64,000 nt of DNA from JAHEFU01 sp020440645 (GTDB lineage Bacteria > 4484-113 > JAFGCY01): positions 114,550-178,549 of the forward strand of contig JAGRNR010000002.1 of assembly GCA_020440645.1 (NCBI GenBank), read 5' to 3'. The notes under the pieces were generated by a model. It had not been told where the DNA came from, ran no database searches, and saw nothing but the letters and a program-made list of their open reading frames with translations. How positions within the stretch are numbered: position 1 is the stretch's first letter; each line of letters opens with the position of its first letter. A program made the position numbers and the translations under genes. Positions 1-7,759 of the stretch are shown one piece after another.

Positions 1-79
1 GCATCAGAGACTTGGCAATGTGTTTGTTGAGCGGGCTGAGGCGCGTAGCCTGCCCTCCGATCAGCAGCAGTGCTTTCAT
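1..79 (-). CDS. Nucleotidyltransferase (sugar-1-phosphate type), N-terminal fragment
   Basis: Only the first 26 codons are in the window; the gene runs off the left edge. The N-terminus carries GGQATRLSPLNKHIAKSLM, which matches the nucleotide-binding signature of glucose-1-phosphate thymidylyl-, mannose-1-phosphate guanylyl- and related transferases (GGxGTRLxPLTxxxPKxL). Its ATG overlaps the queA stop codon as ATGA, so it is probably translationally coupled as the last visible gene of the serS-queA operon. The exact sugar and nucleotide cannot be told from this fragment. Confidence 0.75.
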   Translation of the reverse strand, partial: MKALLLIGGQATRLSPLNKHIAKSLM

Positions 80-1188
80 GTGGCGCTGTTCCTCCGGTCG
101 ATCAGCATGCAGTCCCCGTAACTGAAGAAGCGGTAGCGCTGCTCGACGGCATGATTATAGACCCGTTGCATCAGCTGCTCGCCGCCAAAGGCATAGACGA
201 GCGCCAGCAAAGTCGACTTCGGCAGGTGGAAATTCGTCAGCAGCAGGTCGGCTGCCACCGTCGCTTGCCCTGGGTAGATGAATGTATGCGTGCTGCCATG
301 TACGGTATCCGCATCCGGCTGCGGCATGCGTCCCTCGCTGACAATCGTATGCAGCACCCGCAGGCTCGTCGTGCCGACCGCCATCACCGGCCGGCCAGCC
401 TTCAGCGCACTGAGGTGCTCCATCACGACCGGCAGTTCGACGGAGAAGTCCTCGCCGTGCATGCTGTGCTGGGCCAGGTCATCCACCCTGAGCGGTGCAA
501 ATGTGCCCATCCCGACATGCAGGGTCACGAAGCGGATCGCATGCCCATTGCCGCGCAGCTCAGCAAGCATCGCGTTGTCAAAATGCAGGCCTGCTGTCGG
601 CGCGGCGACTGACCCACGGTCCTGTGCATATACGGTCTGGTAGCGGTCGCGGTCCTCTCCGGATTCCTCATCCGGATTGCTCGTGTCCCTGTGGATGTAG
701 GGCGGCAGGGGCATGATGCCGTTGCGGTCCAGCCAGGCGTGCAGTTGCGCAGTGTCAACCGGATCGCCGGCAGCATCCATGATCCGCACGAGGCTGCCAT
801 CCAGCTGCTTCGGTTCCAGCAGCTCGCATTGCCAGTCCTCCGGCAGCGTAAGCTTTTCGCCGACGGGCAGGGGTGCGCGGCTCTTCATCAGCACGCGGTA
901 GATATGCTGGCGTTCGCGGCCGTGGTACAGCACTTCAACCTTGCCACCGCTTTGACGCCTTCCGTATGTCCGCGCGGGGATCACCCGGCTGTTGTTCATC
1001 ACGATCAGGCTGCCCTCAGGCAACAGGCCCGGCAGGTCGGCAAATGAGCGGTCACAGAAGCTGCCATTGGCAACGTCCACATGCAGCAGGCGGGAAGCCC
1101 GGCGCTCGCTGGCGGGATGCTGCGCGATCAGCTCCGGCGGGAGTTCATACTCCAGCCGGCTGGTGGGGTAGGACGGGCGCCCTGCCAT
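76..1188 (-). CDS. queA: S-adenosylmethionine:tRNA ribosyltransferase-isomerase
   Basis: QueA transfers and isomerises the ribosyl group of SAM onto 7-aminomethyl-7-deazaguanine in tRNA, giving epoxyqueuosine. The 370-residue protein is close to the usual family length and shows the family blocks in order: DLPGLLPEGSLIVMNNSRVIPAR near 51-73, LPPYI at 161-165, RYQTVYA at 182-188, GSVAAPTAGLHF at 192-203, TLHVGMGTF at 222-230 and TNFHLPKSTLLALVYAFGG near the C-terminus. The start ATG overlaps the serS stop by one base (TGATG) and the stop overlaps the next start (ATGA), so it belongs to a coupled operon. It sits directly behind serS with no other queuosine genes in the window. Confidence 0.95.
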   Translation of the reverse strand: MAGRPSYPTSRLEYELPPELIAQHPASERRASRLLHVDVANGSFCDRSFADLPGLLPEGSLIVMNNSRVIPARTYGRRQSGGKVEVLYHGRERQHIYRVLMKSRAPLPVGEKLTLPEDWQCELLEPKQLDGSLVRIMDAAGDPVDTAQLHAWLDRNGIMPLPPYIHRDTSNPDEESGEDRDRYQTVYAQDRGSVAAPTAGLHFDNAMLAELRGNGHAIRFVTLHVGMGTFAPLRVDDLAQHSMHGEDFSVELPVVMEHLSALKAGRPVMAVGTTSLRVLHTIVSEGRMPQPDADTVHGSTHTFIYPGQATVAADLLLTNFHLPKSTLLALVYAFGGEQLMQRVYNHAVEQRYRFFSYGDCMLIDRRNSAT

Positions 1189-2534
1189 CAGATCATCGGC
1201 GGAGCACCGGCCTCCGGGGGAGTCAGGATCGAGGCGTGCGGCATGTACTTGTGCAGCACTTCCGGCAGCACCACGTTGCCGACCTCATTCTGGTAGGTCT
1301 CCAGCACCGCGATCATCAGGCGTGGCAGCGCCAGCCCGCTGGCATTCAGCATATGCGGGAACAACGGCTTGCCACCCGGTTCGCTGCGGTAGCGGATGTT
1401 TGCACGGCGGGACTGCCAGTCCGTTGTCAGGCTGGCTGAGCTGACCTCTCGCCAGGCCTGTTCGCCGGGGCACCACACCTCAAGGTCGTATGTCTTCGCG
1501 CTGCCGAATGCCATGTCGCCCGAGGGCAGCACGATGCGGCGGTAGGCCAGGCCGAGCACTTCGAGGATATGCTCCGCGTCAGCTGTGATCTCCTCCAGCT
1601 GCTTAAGTCCGTCTTCCGGGTCGCAGATACGCACCAGCTCGACCTTCTCGAACTGATGCAGACGTGTCAGGCCCTTGGCATCCTTGCCGTAGCTGCCTGC
1701 CTCCACGCGCCAGCAGGGGCTATAGGCCATGAACTTGATCGGGAACCTGGGCTGCTCAAGGATCTGCTCGCGGTAGTAATTGACAACCGGAACCTCGGCG
1801 GTCGGGATCAGGTAGTAGTGTGGCCCGCCCTCACCATCTTCCTCACTAAGCTTCTTGTCAACGTATACGTGGTACATCTCGCTGCCGAACTTCGGCAGCT
1901 GTCCCGTGCCCAGCGGGCTGCGCGGGTGCACCATGAAGGGCACGCGCAGTTCCGTGTAGCCGTGGCGCAGCACATGGATGTCACTCATCAGCATGATCAG
2001 CGCGCGCTGCAGCACGGCGCCGTTGCCATGCATCACCGGGAAACCGCTGCCCGTGATCCGTGAGCCGGCCTCGAAGTTGGCAAGGTGCAGGTTCTGGCAC
2101 AGCTCCATATGGTCGCGGGCGGCGAAGGGGAACTCCTTCGGCTCACCGACCAGCTTGATCTCAACCTGGTTCCCTTCCGGTCCGACAGGGATGGACGGGT
2201 CAGGGAAGTTCGGCAGCCCGAGCAGGATCTCCTCCTCCTCGTCGGCCAGCATCCCGTGCTGGGCCTCCAGCTGCTCGATGCGCGCGTTGACCGTGCGCGT
2301 ATAGCTCTTGCGGTCCTCGGCCTCGGCCTTGCGGCCTTCCTTCATCAGCTGGCCGATCTCCTTACTCGCACTGTTGCGTTCACTGCGCAGCTCATCAAGC
2401 TCGGTCTGCTGCCGGCGGCGCTCCACGTCGATCTCGAGGAAGCGGTCGATCTTGCGCGCGAACTCCTCGCCACGCGTGGCGAGGCTCTGCCGGGCGATCT
2501 CCGGACATTCCCTCAGGTACTTTCTGTCATGCAT
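1188..2534 (-). CDS. serS: Seryl-tRNA synthetase
   Basis: Class II synthetase that charges tRNA-Ser. The N-terminal helical arm (about 30-105) is followed by the catalytic core: GTGQLPKFGSEMYHV near 209-223, the serine-binding LIPTAEVPV (242-250), motif 2 CWRVEAGSYGKDAKGLTRLH (274-293) and motif 3 NASGLALPRLMIAVLE (397-412). The core departs from the commonest bacterial wording (for example SSASLTTDWQSRR where SSCSNCEDFQARR is usual) but keeps the arginines and the TxE motif. Length, 448 residues, is slightly over the norm. Its start overlaps the lipoyl-domain gene by 8 bases. Confidence 0.95.
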   Translation of the reverse strand: MHDRKYLRECPEIARQSLATRGEEFARKIDRFLEIDVERRRQQTELDELRSERNSASKEIGQLMKEGRKAEAEDRKSYTRTVNARIEQLEAQHGMLADEEEEILLGLPNFPDPSIPVGPEGNQVEIKLVGEPKEFPFAARDHMELCQNLHLANFEAGSRITGSGFPVMHGNGAVLQRALIMLMSDIHVLRHGYTELRVPFMVHPRSPLGTGQLPKFGSEMYHVYVDKKLSEEDGEGGPHYYLIPTAEVPVVNYYREQILEQPRFPIKFMAYSPCWRVEAGSYGKDAKGLTRLHQFEKVELVRICDPEDGLKQLEEITADAEHILEVLGLAYRRIVLPSGDMAFGSAKTYDLEVWCPGEQAWREVSSASLTTDWQSRRANIRYRSEPGGKPLFPHMLNASGLALPRLMIAVLETYQNEVGNVVLPEVLHKYMPHASILTPPEAGAPPMI

Positions 2535-2766
2535 CCAGGTAACCTATGACGTCTCCGGTATGGACCTCGCCATCCGAGACGGTGATTTCAGCCAGTTTGC
2601 CCTCAGCCTGGGCCTCGCAGACCACATTCGCCTTGTCCAGCTCGACCTCAAACAGGTCCTCATCGAGCGTGACGCTCTCGCCGACAGTCTTCAGCCAGGC
2701 GGCGAACCTGATCTTTTCACTCTTCATTCCGCCCATGTCGGGCACACGGATCTCGATCCTGCTCAT
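2527..2766 (-). CDS. Stand-alone lipoyl-domain carrier protein
   Basis: A 79-residue protein that is a single biotinyl/lipoyl domain. The beta-turn holding the modified lysine reads ELDKANV, with Lys45. The DKA context is typical of lipoyl domains of 2-oxoacid dehydrogenase E2 subunits rather than the AMKM of biotin carriers. There is no E2 catalytic or peripheral-subunit-binding domain, so it must act in trans as a swinging-arm carrier, like GcvH or a detached E2 domain; which complex it serves is unknown. It overlaps the upstream B12-binding gene by 4 bases and serS downstream by 8, so the three are almost certainly cotranscribed. Confidence 0.8.
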   Translation of the reverse strand: MSRIEIRVPDMGGMKSEKIRFAAWLKTVGESVTLDEDLFEVELDKANVVCEAQAEGKLAEITVSDGEVHTGDVIGYLDA

Positions 2767-3212
2767 CCTTCCTCCATATCACGCTGGCGGGACTCGGCCA
2801 GCCCGCGAACCAGCGCAATGATCTCCTCGGTACTGGTACCCGGCCCGAGAACCTCATTCACTCCCTGCTCCCGCAGTGACACGGCGTCCGCATCGGGGAT
2901 GATCCCGCCGGCCAGCACCGGGATGTCATCCAGCTGCTGCTCGCGCATCCCCTCGAGGATCCGCGGGATCAGCGTCATATGCGCGCCGCTGAGGATGGAC
3001 AGGCACAATACGTCCGGGTCTTCCTGGCGGCAGGCAGCAATGATCTTCTCCGGGGTCTGGTGCAGGCCGGTGTAGATCACCTCGATTCCGGCATCCCGCA
3101 GCGCACGTGCGATCACGCGCGCCCCACGGTCATGGCCGTCAAGGCCGGGCTTGGCCACGATCACACGAATGCTTGCGCTGGAAGCCTGCACGGACGGGAT
3201 TTTATCATTCAT
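2763..3212 (-). CDS. Cobalamin-binding protein, methylmalonyl-CoA mutase small-subunit type
   Basis: A stand-alone B12-binding domain of about 149 residues. It has the base-off/His-on signature DGHDRG (25-30, axial His27), the SILSGAH segment (72-78) and AGGIIP (101-106), as in the C-terminal domain or small subunit of acyl-CoA mutases. I start at the ATG at 3210-3212, because the longer frame to 3314 would add a non-conserved 34-residue extension that runs into the infC promoter. It heads the operon with the lipoyl carrier and serS. A cobalamin adenosyltransferase at 63291 would supply the cofactor. The large catalytic mutase subunit is not in the window. Confidence 0.8.
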   Translation of the reverse strand: MNDKIPSVQASSASIRVIVAKPGLDGHDRGARVIARALRDAGIEVIYTGLHQTPEKIIAACRQEDPDVLCLSILSGAHMTLIPRILEGMREQQLDDIPVLAGGIIPDADAVSLREQGVNEVLGPGTSTEEIIALVRGLAESRQRDMEEG

Positions 3213-3267
3213 CCGCGCAGCGCAGTCTGAATGCGGGCTGAGACGGATGTTAATCCGCGGAAATTCA

Positions 3268-3296
3268 TTGACACGCCTGAGTTGTTCTGATATATT
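3268..3296 (+). promoter_or_regulatory. Sigma70-type promoter of the infC operon
   Basis: TTGACA at 3268-3273 and TATATT at 3291-3296 are separated by 17 bases, a near-consensus housekeeping promoter. Transcription would begin near 3303 and give a leader of about 29 nt ending in the GAGGAG ribosome-binding site at 3318-3323. Confidence 0.75.
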
Positions 3297-3331
3297 CTTA
3301 GGCTCGATAATCACACCGAGGAGAATTCTAC

Positions 3332-3850
3332 ATAGCTGAGCATAGGGTAAACCGGCAGATCAGGGCCCGCGAGGTCCTGCTGATTGACCAGAATGGCGAA
3401 AAGAGGGGCGTAGTTCCTATCCAGGAAGCCCTGACGGTCGCACAGGAAGCTGGTCTCGATCTGGTTGAAGTGGCCGGCAATGCGAATCCTCCGGTGTGCA
3501 AGGTCCTGGACTACGGGAAGCTTTCCTATCAGTCCAAGAAGAAGAAGCAGGTCGCTGCGAAGGGGAAGACCGAACTCAAGGAAATCTCCTTCTCGATGAA
3601 GATCTCGGACCACGACATCGAGACGAAAATGAAGAAGGCCAGGCAGCTGGTCGAGAAGGGGCACAAACTGCGCTTCAACCTGATCCTCAGGGGCAGGGAG
3701 AGAGCCTATGCAGATACGAAGGGACTGGAGCAGCTGGACAAGCTGACCGCCAGGATCGCCGATATCTGCGTGGTCGAACAGAAGAGCAAGGGCATGATCG
3801 GCAACAGGTTATATGCGATCCTGTCCCCGCTCAAGAAAGTCGCGCAATAG
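3332..3850 (+). CDS. infC: Translation initiation factor IF-3 with AUA start codon
   Basis: IF-3 binds the 30S subunit and rejects non-canonical start codons. The protein reads through the N-domain (RVNRQIRAREVLLIDQNGEK, then VPIQEALTVAQEAGLDLVEV), the lysine-rich linker and the C-domain (EISFSMKISDHDIETKMKKA), about 172 residues. The frame is closed by a TAA at 3308-3310. The only codon that gives a full N-terminus is ATA at 3332, 8 nt after GAGGAG; the first conventional start, GTG at 3470, would delete most of the N-domain. A non-canonical infC start (AUU in E. coli) is the known basis of IF-3 autoregulation, so AUA here probably does the same. It leads the infC-rpmI-rplT operon. Confidence 0.93.
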   Translation: MAEHRVNRQIRAREVLLIDQNGEKRGVVPIQEALTVAQEAGLDLVEVAGNANPPVCKVLDYGKLSYQSKKKKQVAAKGKTELKEISFSMKISDHDIETKMKKARQLVEKGHKLRFNLILRGRERAYADTKGLEQLDKLTARIADICVVEQKSKGMIGNRLYAILSPLKKVAQ

Positions 3851-3885
3851 GTGCAACGCTGTCAGCCTCGATTTGGAGTAATTAG

Positions 3886-4092
3886 ATGCCGAAGATGAAG
3901 ACGCACAAGGCGACTGCAAAGCGCCTGAAGGTTAGTGGCTCCGGAAAGCTTATGCATAAGCAGTCCGGTATTGGCCACATCCTTTCCAAGAAGAGCAAGA
4001 AGCGCAAGCGCAAACTGGCCATCCTGAAGCCGGTTGCCGCCTGCGACAGCCCACGCTTCAAGAAGCTTATCTCCCCGGGAGGTAAGGTCTGA
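3886..4092 (+). CDS. rpmI: 50S ribosomal protein L35
   Basis: A 68-residue basic protein of the large ribosomal subunit. It begins MPKMKTHKATAKRLKVSGSG and continues with HILSKKSKKRKRKL, both standard L35 blocks. It lies 35 nt after infC, with a weak purine-rich site (GGAG) before the ATG. Its TGA stop overlaps the rplT ATG (ATGA at 4089-4095 region), so L35 and L20 are translationally coupled in the conserved infC-rpmI-rplT order. Confidence 0.97.
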   Translation: MPKMKTHKATAKRLKVSGSGKLMHKQSGIGHILSKKSKKRKRKLAILKPVAACDSPRFKKLISPGGKV

Positions 4093-4439
4093 TGACAAGA
4101 GCAAAGACAGCAGTCGCCAGCCGTCGCCGGCGCAAGCGCATATTGAAGATGGCAGCAGGCTTCCGCGGTACCCGCAGACGCCTGTACCGTGCCGCCAAGC
4201 AGGCCGTCTGGCACGCCCTGCGTTATGCTTACATCCACCGCCGCACTCGCAAGCGTGAGTTCCGCGCCCTATGGATCGCCCGCATCAACGCCGCCAGCCG
4301 TTCCAATGGCATGACCTACAGCCGCCTGATGAGCGGACTGAAGAAGAACAACGTGCAGATCAACCGCAAGGTACTTGCCGAGATCGCCGCGCGTGACCCC
4401 CAGGTCTTCAGCGAGATCGTGAACGTCGCCAAGGCCTGA
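4092..4439 (+). CDS. rplT: 50S ribosomal protein L20
   Basis: L20 binds 23S rRNA and is required early in 50S assembly. The 115-residue protein has the expected basic N-terminus (RRRRKRILKMAAGFRGTRRR) and the globular C-terminal domain (LWIARINAASRSNGMTYSRL). In E. coli L20 represses this operon; I see no obvious pseudoknot operator but did not fold the RNA. It is the last gene before a strong terminator. Confidence 0.97.
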   Translation: MTRAKTAVASRRRRKRILKMAAGFRGTRRRLYRAAKQAVWHALRYAYIHRRTRKREFRALWIARINAASRSNGMTYSRLMSGLKKNNVQINRKVLAEIAARDPQVFSEIVNVAKA

Positions 4440-4459
4440 TTAACTCAGCCACACAAGCA

Positions 4460-4489
4460 GGATCCGGGATTTCCCGGATCCTTTTTTTT
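4460..4489 (+). terminator. Rho-independent terminator of infC-rpmI-rplT
   Basis: A perfect 9-bp stem (GGATCCGGG / CCCGGATCC) with an ATTT loop is followed by eight T residues (4482-4489), 20 nt after the rplT stop codon. Confidence 0.93.
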
Positions 4490-4507
4490 GCGGAATTGCC
4501 GCCCGGG

Positions 4508-4513
4508 TAGAAT
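4508..4513 (+). promoter_or_regulatory. Leaderless -10 element of trkA
   Basis: TAGAAT ends exactly 6 nt before the trkA ATG, and there is no Shine-Dalgarno sequence in between. Transcription would start at or next to the A of the start codon. The same geometry recurs before at least ten other genes in this window. Confidence 0.65.
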
Positions 4514-4519
4514 ACGTCA

Positions 4520-5902
4520 ATGCGAATCGTGATCATCGGCGCCGGTGAAGTCGGAGCCTATCTGGCCAGGTACCTGGTCACCGAGAACCACGACATCTCG
4601 CTGATCGACAACAACGCCGAGCGCGTCCAGCACATCAACGACCACCTCGACATCGAGACCCTGCTCGGCAGCGGTACCAGTGTGGACGACCTGCAGAAGG
4701 TGGAAGTGGGTAGCGCTGACCTGCTGCTGGCGATCAGCAACAACGACGAGGTCAACATGCTGGCCTGCCTGTTCGGCAGGAAGATGGGCGTCAGGAGCGC
4801 CGTGGCCCGCATCGACAACCCGGACGTGATCACCGGCCACCCGCTGTTCTATCGCGAGCATCTCGGCATCGACATGATCATCAACCCGCCGATGCTCACC
4901 GCTTCCGAGGCCACAGCCCTGATCACCCCCGGCGCCGGCAGCGGCATCGCGGAGTTCGGCTATGGCCGCCTCTACCTCCGTCCATTTGAAGTTGAGTCCG
5001 GCAGCCCGTTCACCCGCAAGCCGATCAAGGACCTGCGGATGCCCGGTGCACTGGTAGCCGCCCTGATCCGCGACGGTGAAGTGATGATCCCCAGCGGCGA
5101 GGACGTCATCCAGGCGCATGACCGGATCTTCGTGATCTGCAAGCGTGAGGCGATTCCCTATGTGCAGAAGGGTGTCGGCGAGCACAGCGATGCCATCAAG
5201 CACATCGTGATCGTCGGCGGCGGCAAGATCGGAGCTGCCATTGCGCACTACTTCGATGTGCCACGCTACAGGGTCAAGCTGTTTGAGGACAACCGCAGCC
5301 GTGCCTGGGAGCTCACCGAGGAGCTGATGCACGTCAAGGTGATTGATAGTGACGGCGGTGACATCGATGTGCTGCGCGAGGAGTACCTCGACGCAACTGA
5401 CGCATTCGTGGCCTGCACCGGCAGTGACGAAAAGAACATCATGACCGCGCTGATGGCCAAGGAGAACGGCGTCGAGCGCAACATCGCGATAGTTGACAAG
5501 CCGCAGTTCGCGGAGATCGGCCCGAAGCTCGGCCTGACGGCCACCCTGGCCCCGCGCATCCTCGCGGCTTCTCAGGTGCTGCGATTCACACGCGGCGGCA
5601 ATGTCAATAGCGTCTCCCTGATCCATGAGGGCCAGGCCGAGGTGATTGAGTTCGTGGCCGGGCAGCACAGCAAGCTGATCAACACCCCGCTGATGAACCT
5701 CAAGCTGCCCCGCGGCATCCTGATCGGAGCGATCATCAATGGCAACCGGGCCCTGATCCCCGGCGGCCAGGACATGATCAGCCCCGGTGATTCAGTTGTA
5801 ATGCTGGCGCTGCATGAGCGGATCCCCTACGTTGAGAGCCTGCTGAAGTTCGAGGACGTGGTCGAGCTGGCCGAGCCACTGGATGCGGAGCCCGCCACGT
5901 GA
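4520..5902 (+). CDS. trkA: Trk potassium uptake system NAD-binding regulatory protein
   Basis: Cytoplasmic RCK protein that gates the TrkH potassium channel. The 460 residues contain two tandem RCK units. Each has a Rossmann GxGxxG (IIGAGEVG at 5-12; IVGGGKIG near 231-238) followed by a TrkA-C domain (PFTRKPIKDLRMPG and IPSGEDVIQAHDRI in the first; LIPGGQDMISPGDSV in the second). The expected acidic residue after the second beta strand (DNN near 30) favours NAD(H). It overlaps trkH by 4 bases (GTGA), so the pair is coupled. A TAGAAT hexamer lies 6 nt upstream of the ATG. Confidence 0.95.
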   Translation: MRIVIIGAGEVGAYLARYLVTENHDISLIDNNAERVQHINDHLDIETLLGSGTSVDDLQKVEVGSADLLLAISNNDEVNMLACLFGRKMGVRSAVARIDNPDVITGHPLFYREHLGIDMIINPPMLTASEATALITPGAGSGIAEFGYGRLYLRPFEVESGSPFTRKPIKDLRMPGALVAALIRDGEVMIPSGEDVIQAHDRIFVICKREAIPYVQKGVGEHSDAIKHIVIVGGGKIGAAIAHYFDVPRYRVKLFEDNRSRAWELTEELMHVKVIDSDGGDIDVLREEYLDATDAFVACTGSDEKNIMTALMAKENGVERNIAIVDKPQFAEIGPKLGLTATLAPRILAASQVLRFTRGGNVNSVSLIHEGQAEVIEFVAGQHSKLINTPLMNLKLPRGILIGAIINGNRALIPGGQDMISPGDSVVMLALHERIPYVESLLKFEDVVELAEPLDAEPAT

Positions 5903-7377
5903 ACTACCGCGGGACGCTGAAGCCGATCGGCATGTTCCTGCTGGTGCTCGTCGGCAGCCTGCTTGTGCCGTTGCTCTTGAGCCTCAATGAGGACCAGTCC
6001 GAGTATCCGACCAGGCTCGCGTTCATCGTCGCGCTCGGCGTGACCACCGCCATCGGCGCAGCCCTGCTGCTGCTCGCCCGGATCTGGGCCGCCGGTTCTG
6101 ACGACAGCGAGCAGCTGCACCGCAAGGAGGGCATGTTCATCGTTGCCGTGGGCTGGATCGTGGCCGGTATCCTCAGCGCGATCCCCTATGTGGTGGCCGG
6201 TGTGTTGCCATCCTGGATCGACGCCGTGTTCGAATCCGTCAGCGGTTTCACGACGACAGGCGCATCTGTGATCACCGATATTGAGATCCTGCCGCGCAGC
6301 ATCCTGCTGTGGCGCAGCATGACGCACCTGCTGGGCGGCATGGGAATCATCGTGCTGTTCGTTGCCATCCTGCCGGCCCTTGGAGTCGGTGGCAAGTTCC
6401 TCTACAAGATCGAGGCCACCGGTCCAAGCGTATCCGGCATCCATCCGAAGGCAGTGGACACCGCCCGCACCCTATGGCTGCTCTACATGGGCATCACCGT
6501 GGTCGAGATCCTCGTGCTCTGGGCTGCCGGCATGACCTTCTTTGATGCTGTCTGCCACGCCTTCGGCACGATGGCAACCGGTGGCTTCTCCACCAAGAAC
6601 AACAGCATTGCCGGCTACGGCACACATATCCAGCTCATCCTGACCTTCTTCATGTTCGTGGCCGGGGTCAACTTCTCGCTGTACTACCAGGCCTGGCGCA
6701 AGCGTTTCATGTTCTGGAAGGACAGCGAATTCCGGCTCTACATGCTGATCATCGCAGTGGCATTCGTGGCCTTCTCCACGAACCTGCTGCACCAGCAGGG
6801 CTGGGACCTTTCAAACTTCGGCATCGTGCTGCGCGACAGCATCTTCACTACGGTCACGATCATCACCACCACCGGCTTCGGCACGGTCGACTTCGAGAAA
6901 TGGACCCTGCTGGCCCAGGGAGCGATCGTGGCGCTGATGTTCGTCGGTGGCTGCGCCGGGTCCACCGGCGGCGGCATGAAGGTCGTGCGCGTGCTGATCA
7001 CGATGCGCTGGGTCTGGAAGCAGATCGAGAAGTCCTTCAGGCCGAAGGCCGTCCTGCCACTGCGTGTCAGCGGGCAGACCATCGACCGCGAGATCGAGGA
7101 AAGCGTGATTGGCTACATGCTGCTGTTCATGCTCTGGATCCTGTCCGGAGTGCTTTTGATGCTGGCCTGCAACCACGACATGATCACGTCCATCACCGCT
7201 TCCATTTCCGCCGCCGCCAATGTCGGCCCGGCACTGGGGATAGTCGGTCCGACGGAGAACTGGGCGCTGCTGCATCCAATTGCCAAGGTCTGGATGACGC
7301 TGCTCATGCTCGTCGGCCGCCTGGAGGTGCTGGCCATCTCAGTGCTGGTGCTGCCGGGATTCTGGCGCCGCTACTGA
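5899..7377 (+). CDS. trkH: Trk-type potassium channel-forming membrane subunit
   Basis: Inner-membrane K+ translocating subunit (TrkH/TrkG/KtrB superfamily) of 492 residues. All four selectivity-filter loops are visible in order: GFTTTGASV, GTMATGGFST, TTTGFGTVD and ANVGPALG, each between hydrophobic membrane and pore helices. The start is GTG, overlapping the trkA stop. It ends four bases from the convergent gene at 7381, with no clear terminator between them. Confidence 0.95.
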   Translation: MNYRGTLKPIGMFLLVLVGSLLVPLLLSLNEDQSEYPTRLAFIVALGVTTAIGAALLLLARIWAAGSDDSEQLHRKEGMFIVAVGWIVAGILSAIPYVVAGVLPSWIDAVFESVSGFTTTGASVITDIEILPRSILLWRSMTHLLGGMGIIVLFVAILPALGVGGKFLYKIEATGPSVSGIHPKAVDTARTLWLLYMGITVVEILVLWAAGMTFFDAVCHAFGTMATGGFSTKNNSIAGYGTHIQLILTFFMFVAGVNFSLYYQAWRKRFMFWKDSEFRLYMLIIAVAFVAFSTNLLHQQGWDLSNFGIVLRDSIFTTVTIITTTGFGTVDFEKWTLLAQGAIVALMFVGGCAGSTGGGMKVVRVLITMRWVWKQIEKSFRPKAVLPLRVSGQTIDREIEESVIGYMLLFMLWILSGVLLMLACNHDMITSITASISAAANVGPALGIVGPTENWALLHPIAKVWMTLLMLVGRLEVLAISVLVLPGFWRRY

Positions 7378-7380
7378 GCT

Positions 7381-7701
7381 TCAGTCCTCCCGGCCGAGCT
7401 TCTCGAATTCACGTTGCAGCCGGCTGGCGAGGAATTCCTCTCCGGTGATCGCCATCCAGGTCTGCAGGGACTCCCGCACCAGGTTGTCATCCGGCATGCC
7501 CTTCATCGCCTCCTTGCGCAGCTGCATGAAGACATTGGCCAGCGCGATCCGGCCGAATTCCGTCAGTCGCCGCTGGCCGCGGGCAAGCTGCTCCATCCTG
7601 TCAATGATGCAGATCAGGCTGCTCTGGATACTGTCTTTCGGTACTGCCATGGTGAACATACTGCATTTCCAGTTGGCTTCATTCACACAGAGAATACCCA
7701 T
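7381..7701 (-). CDS. Small hypothetical protein
   Basis: I do not recognise this protein of up to 106 residues. It is hydrophilic and helix-rich (RMEQLARGQRRLTEFGRIAL, LRKEAMKGMPDDNLVRESL) and has no signal peptide or membrane segment. Alternative starts at 7659 (MFTMAV) or 7650 (MAVPKD) are plausible, because neither a clear ribosome-binding site nor a -10/start pair decides between them. It lies 58 bases downstream of the VCBS/ASPIC gene in the same direction and could be its operon partner. Codon use looks normal for the region. Confidence 0.5.
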   Translation of the reverse strand: MGILCVNEANWKCSMFTMAVPKDSIQSSLICIIDRMEQLARGQRRLTEFGRIALANVFMQLRKEAMKGMPDDNLVRESLQTWMAITGEEFLASRLQREFEKLGRED

Positions 7702-7759
7702 ACTTTATTGAGCTTGCCGATAACGTTGATTAACTGGCCATTAACTGCGGGTTAAGCGC

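Noticed and set aside
3470..3850. infC starting at GTG 3470
   Set aside because: This would remove most of the conserved N-terminal domain, which is readable upstream from ATA 3332 behind a good ribosome-binding site.
4517..5668. 383-codon minus-strand frame opposite trkA
   Set aside because: Shadow of trkA; the plus strand has both RCK domains.
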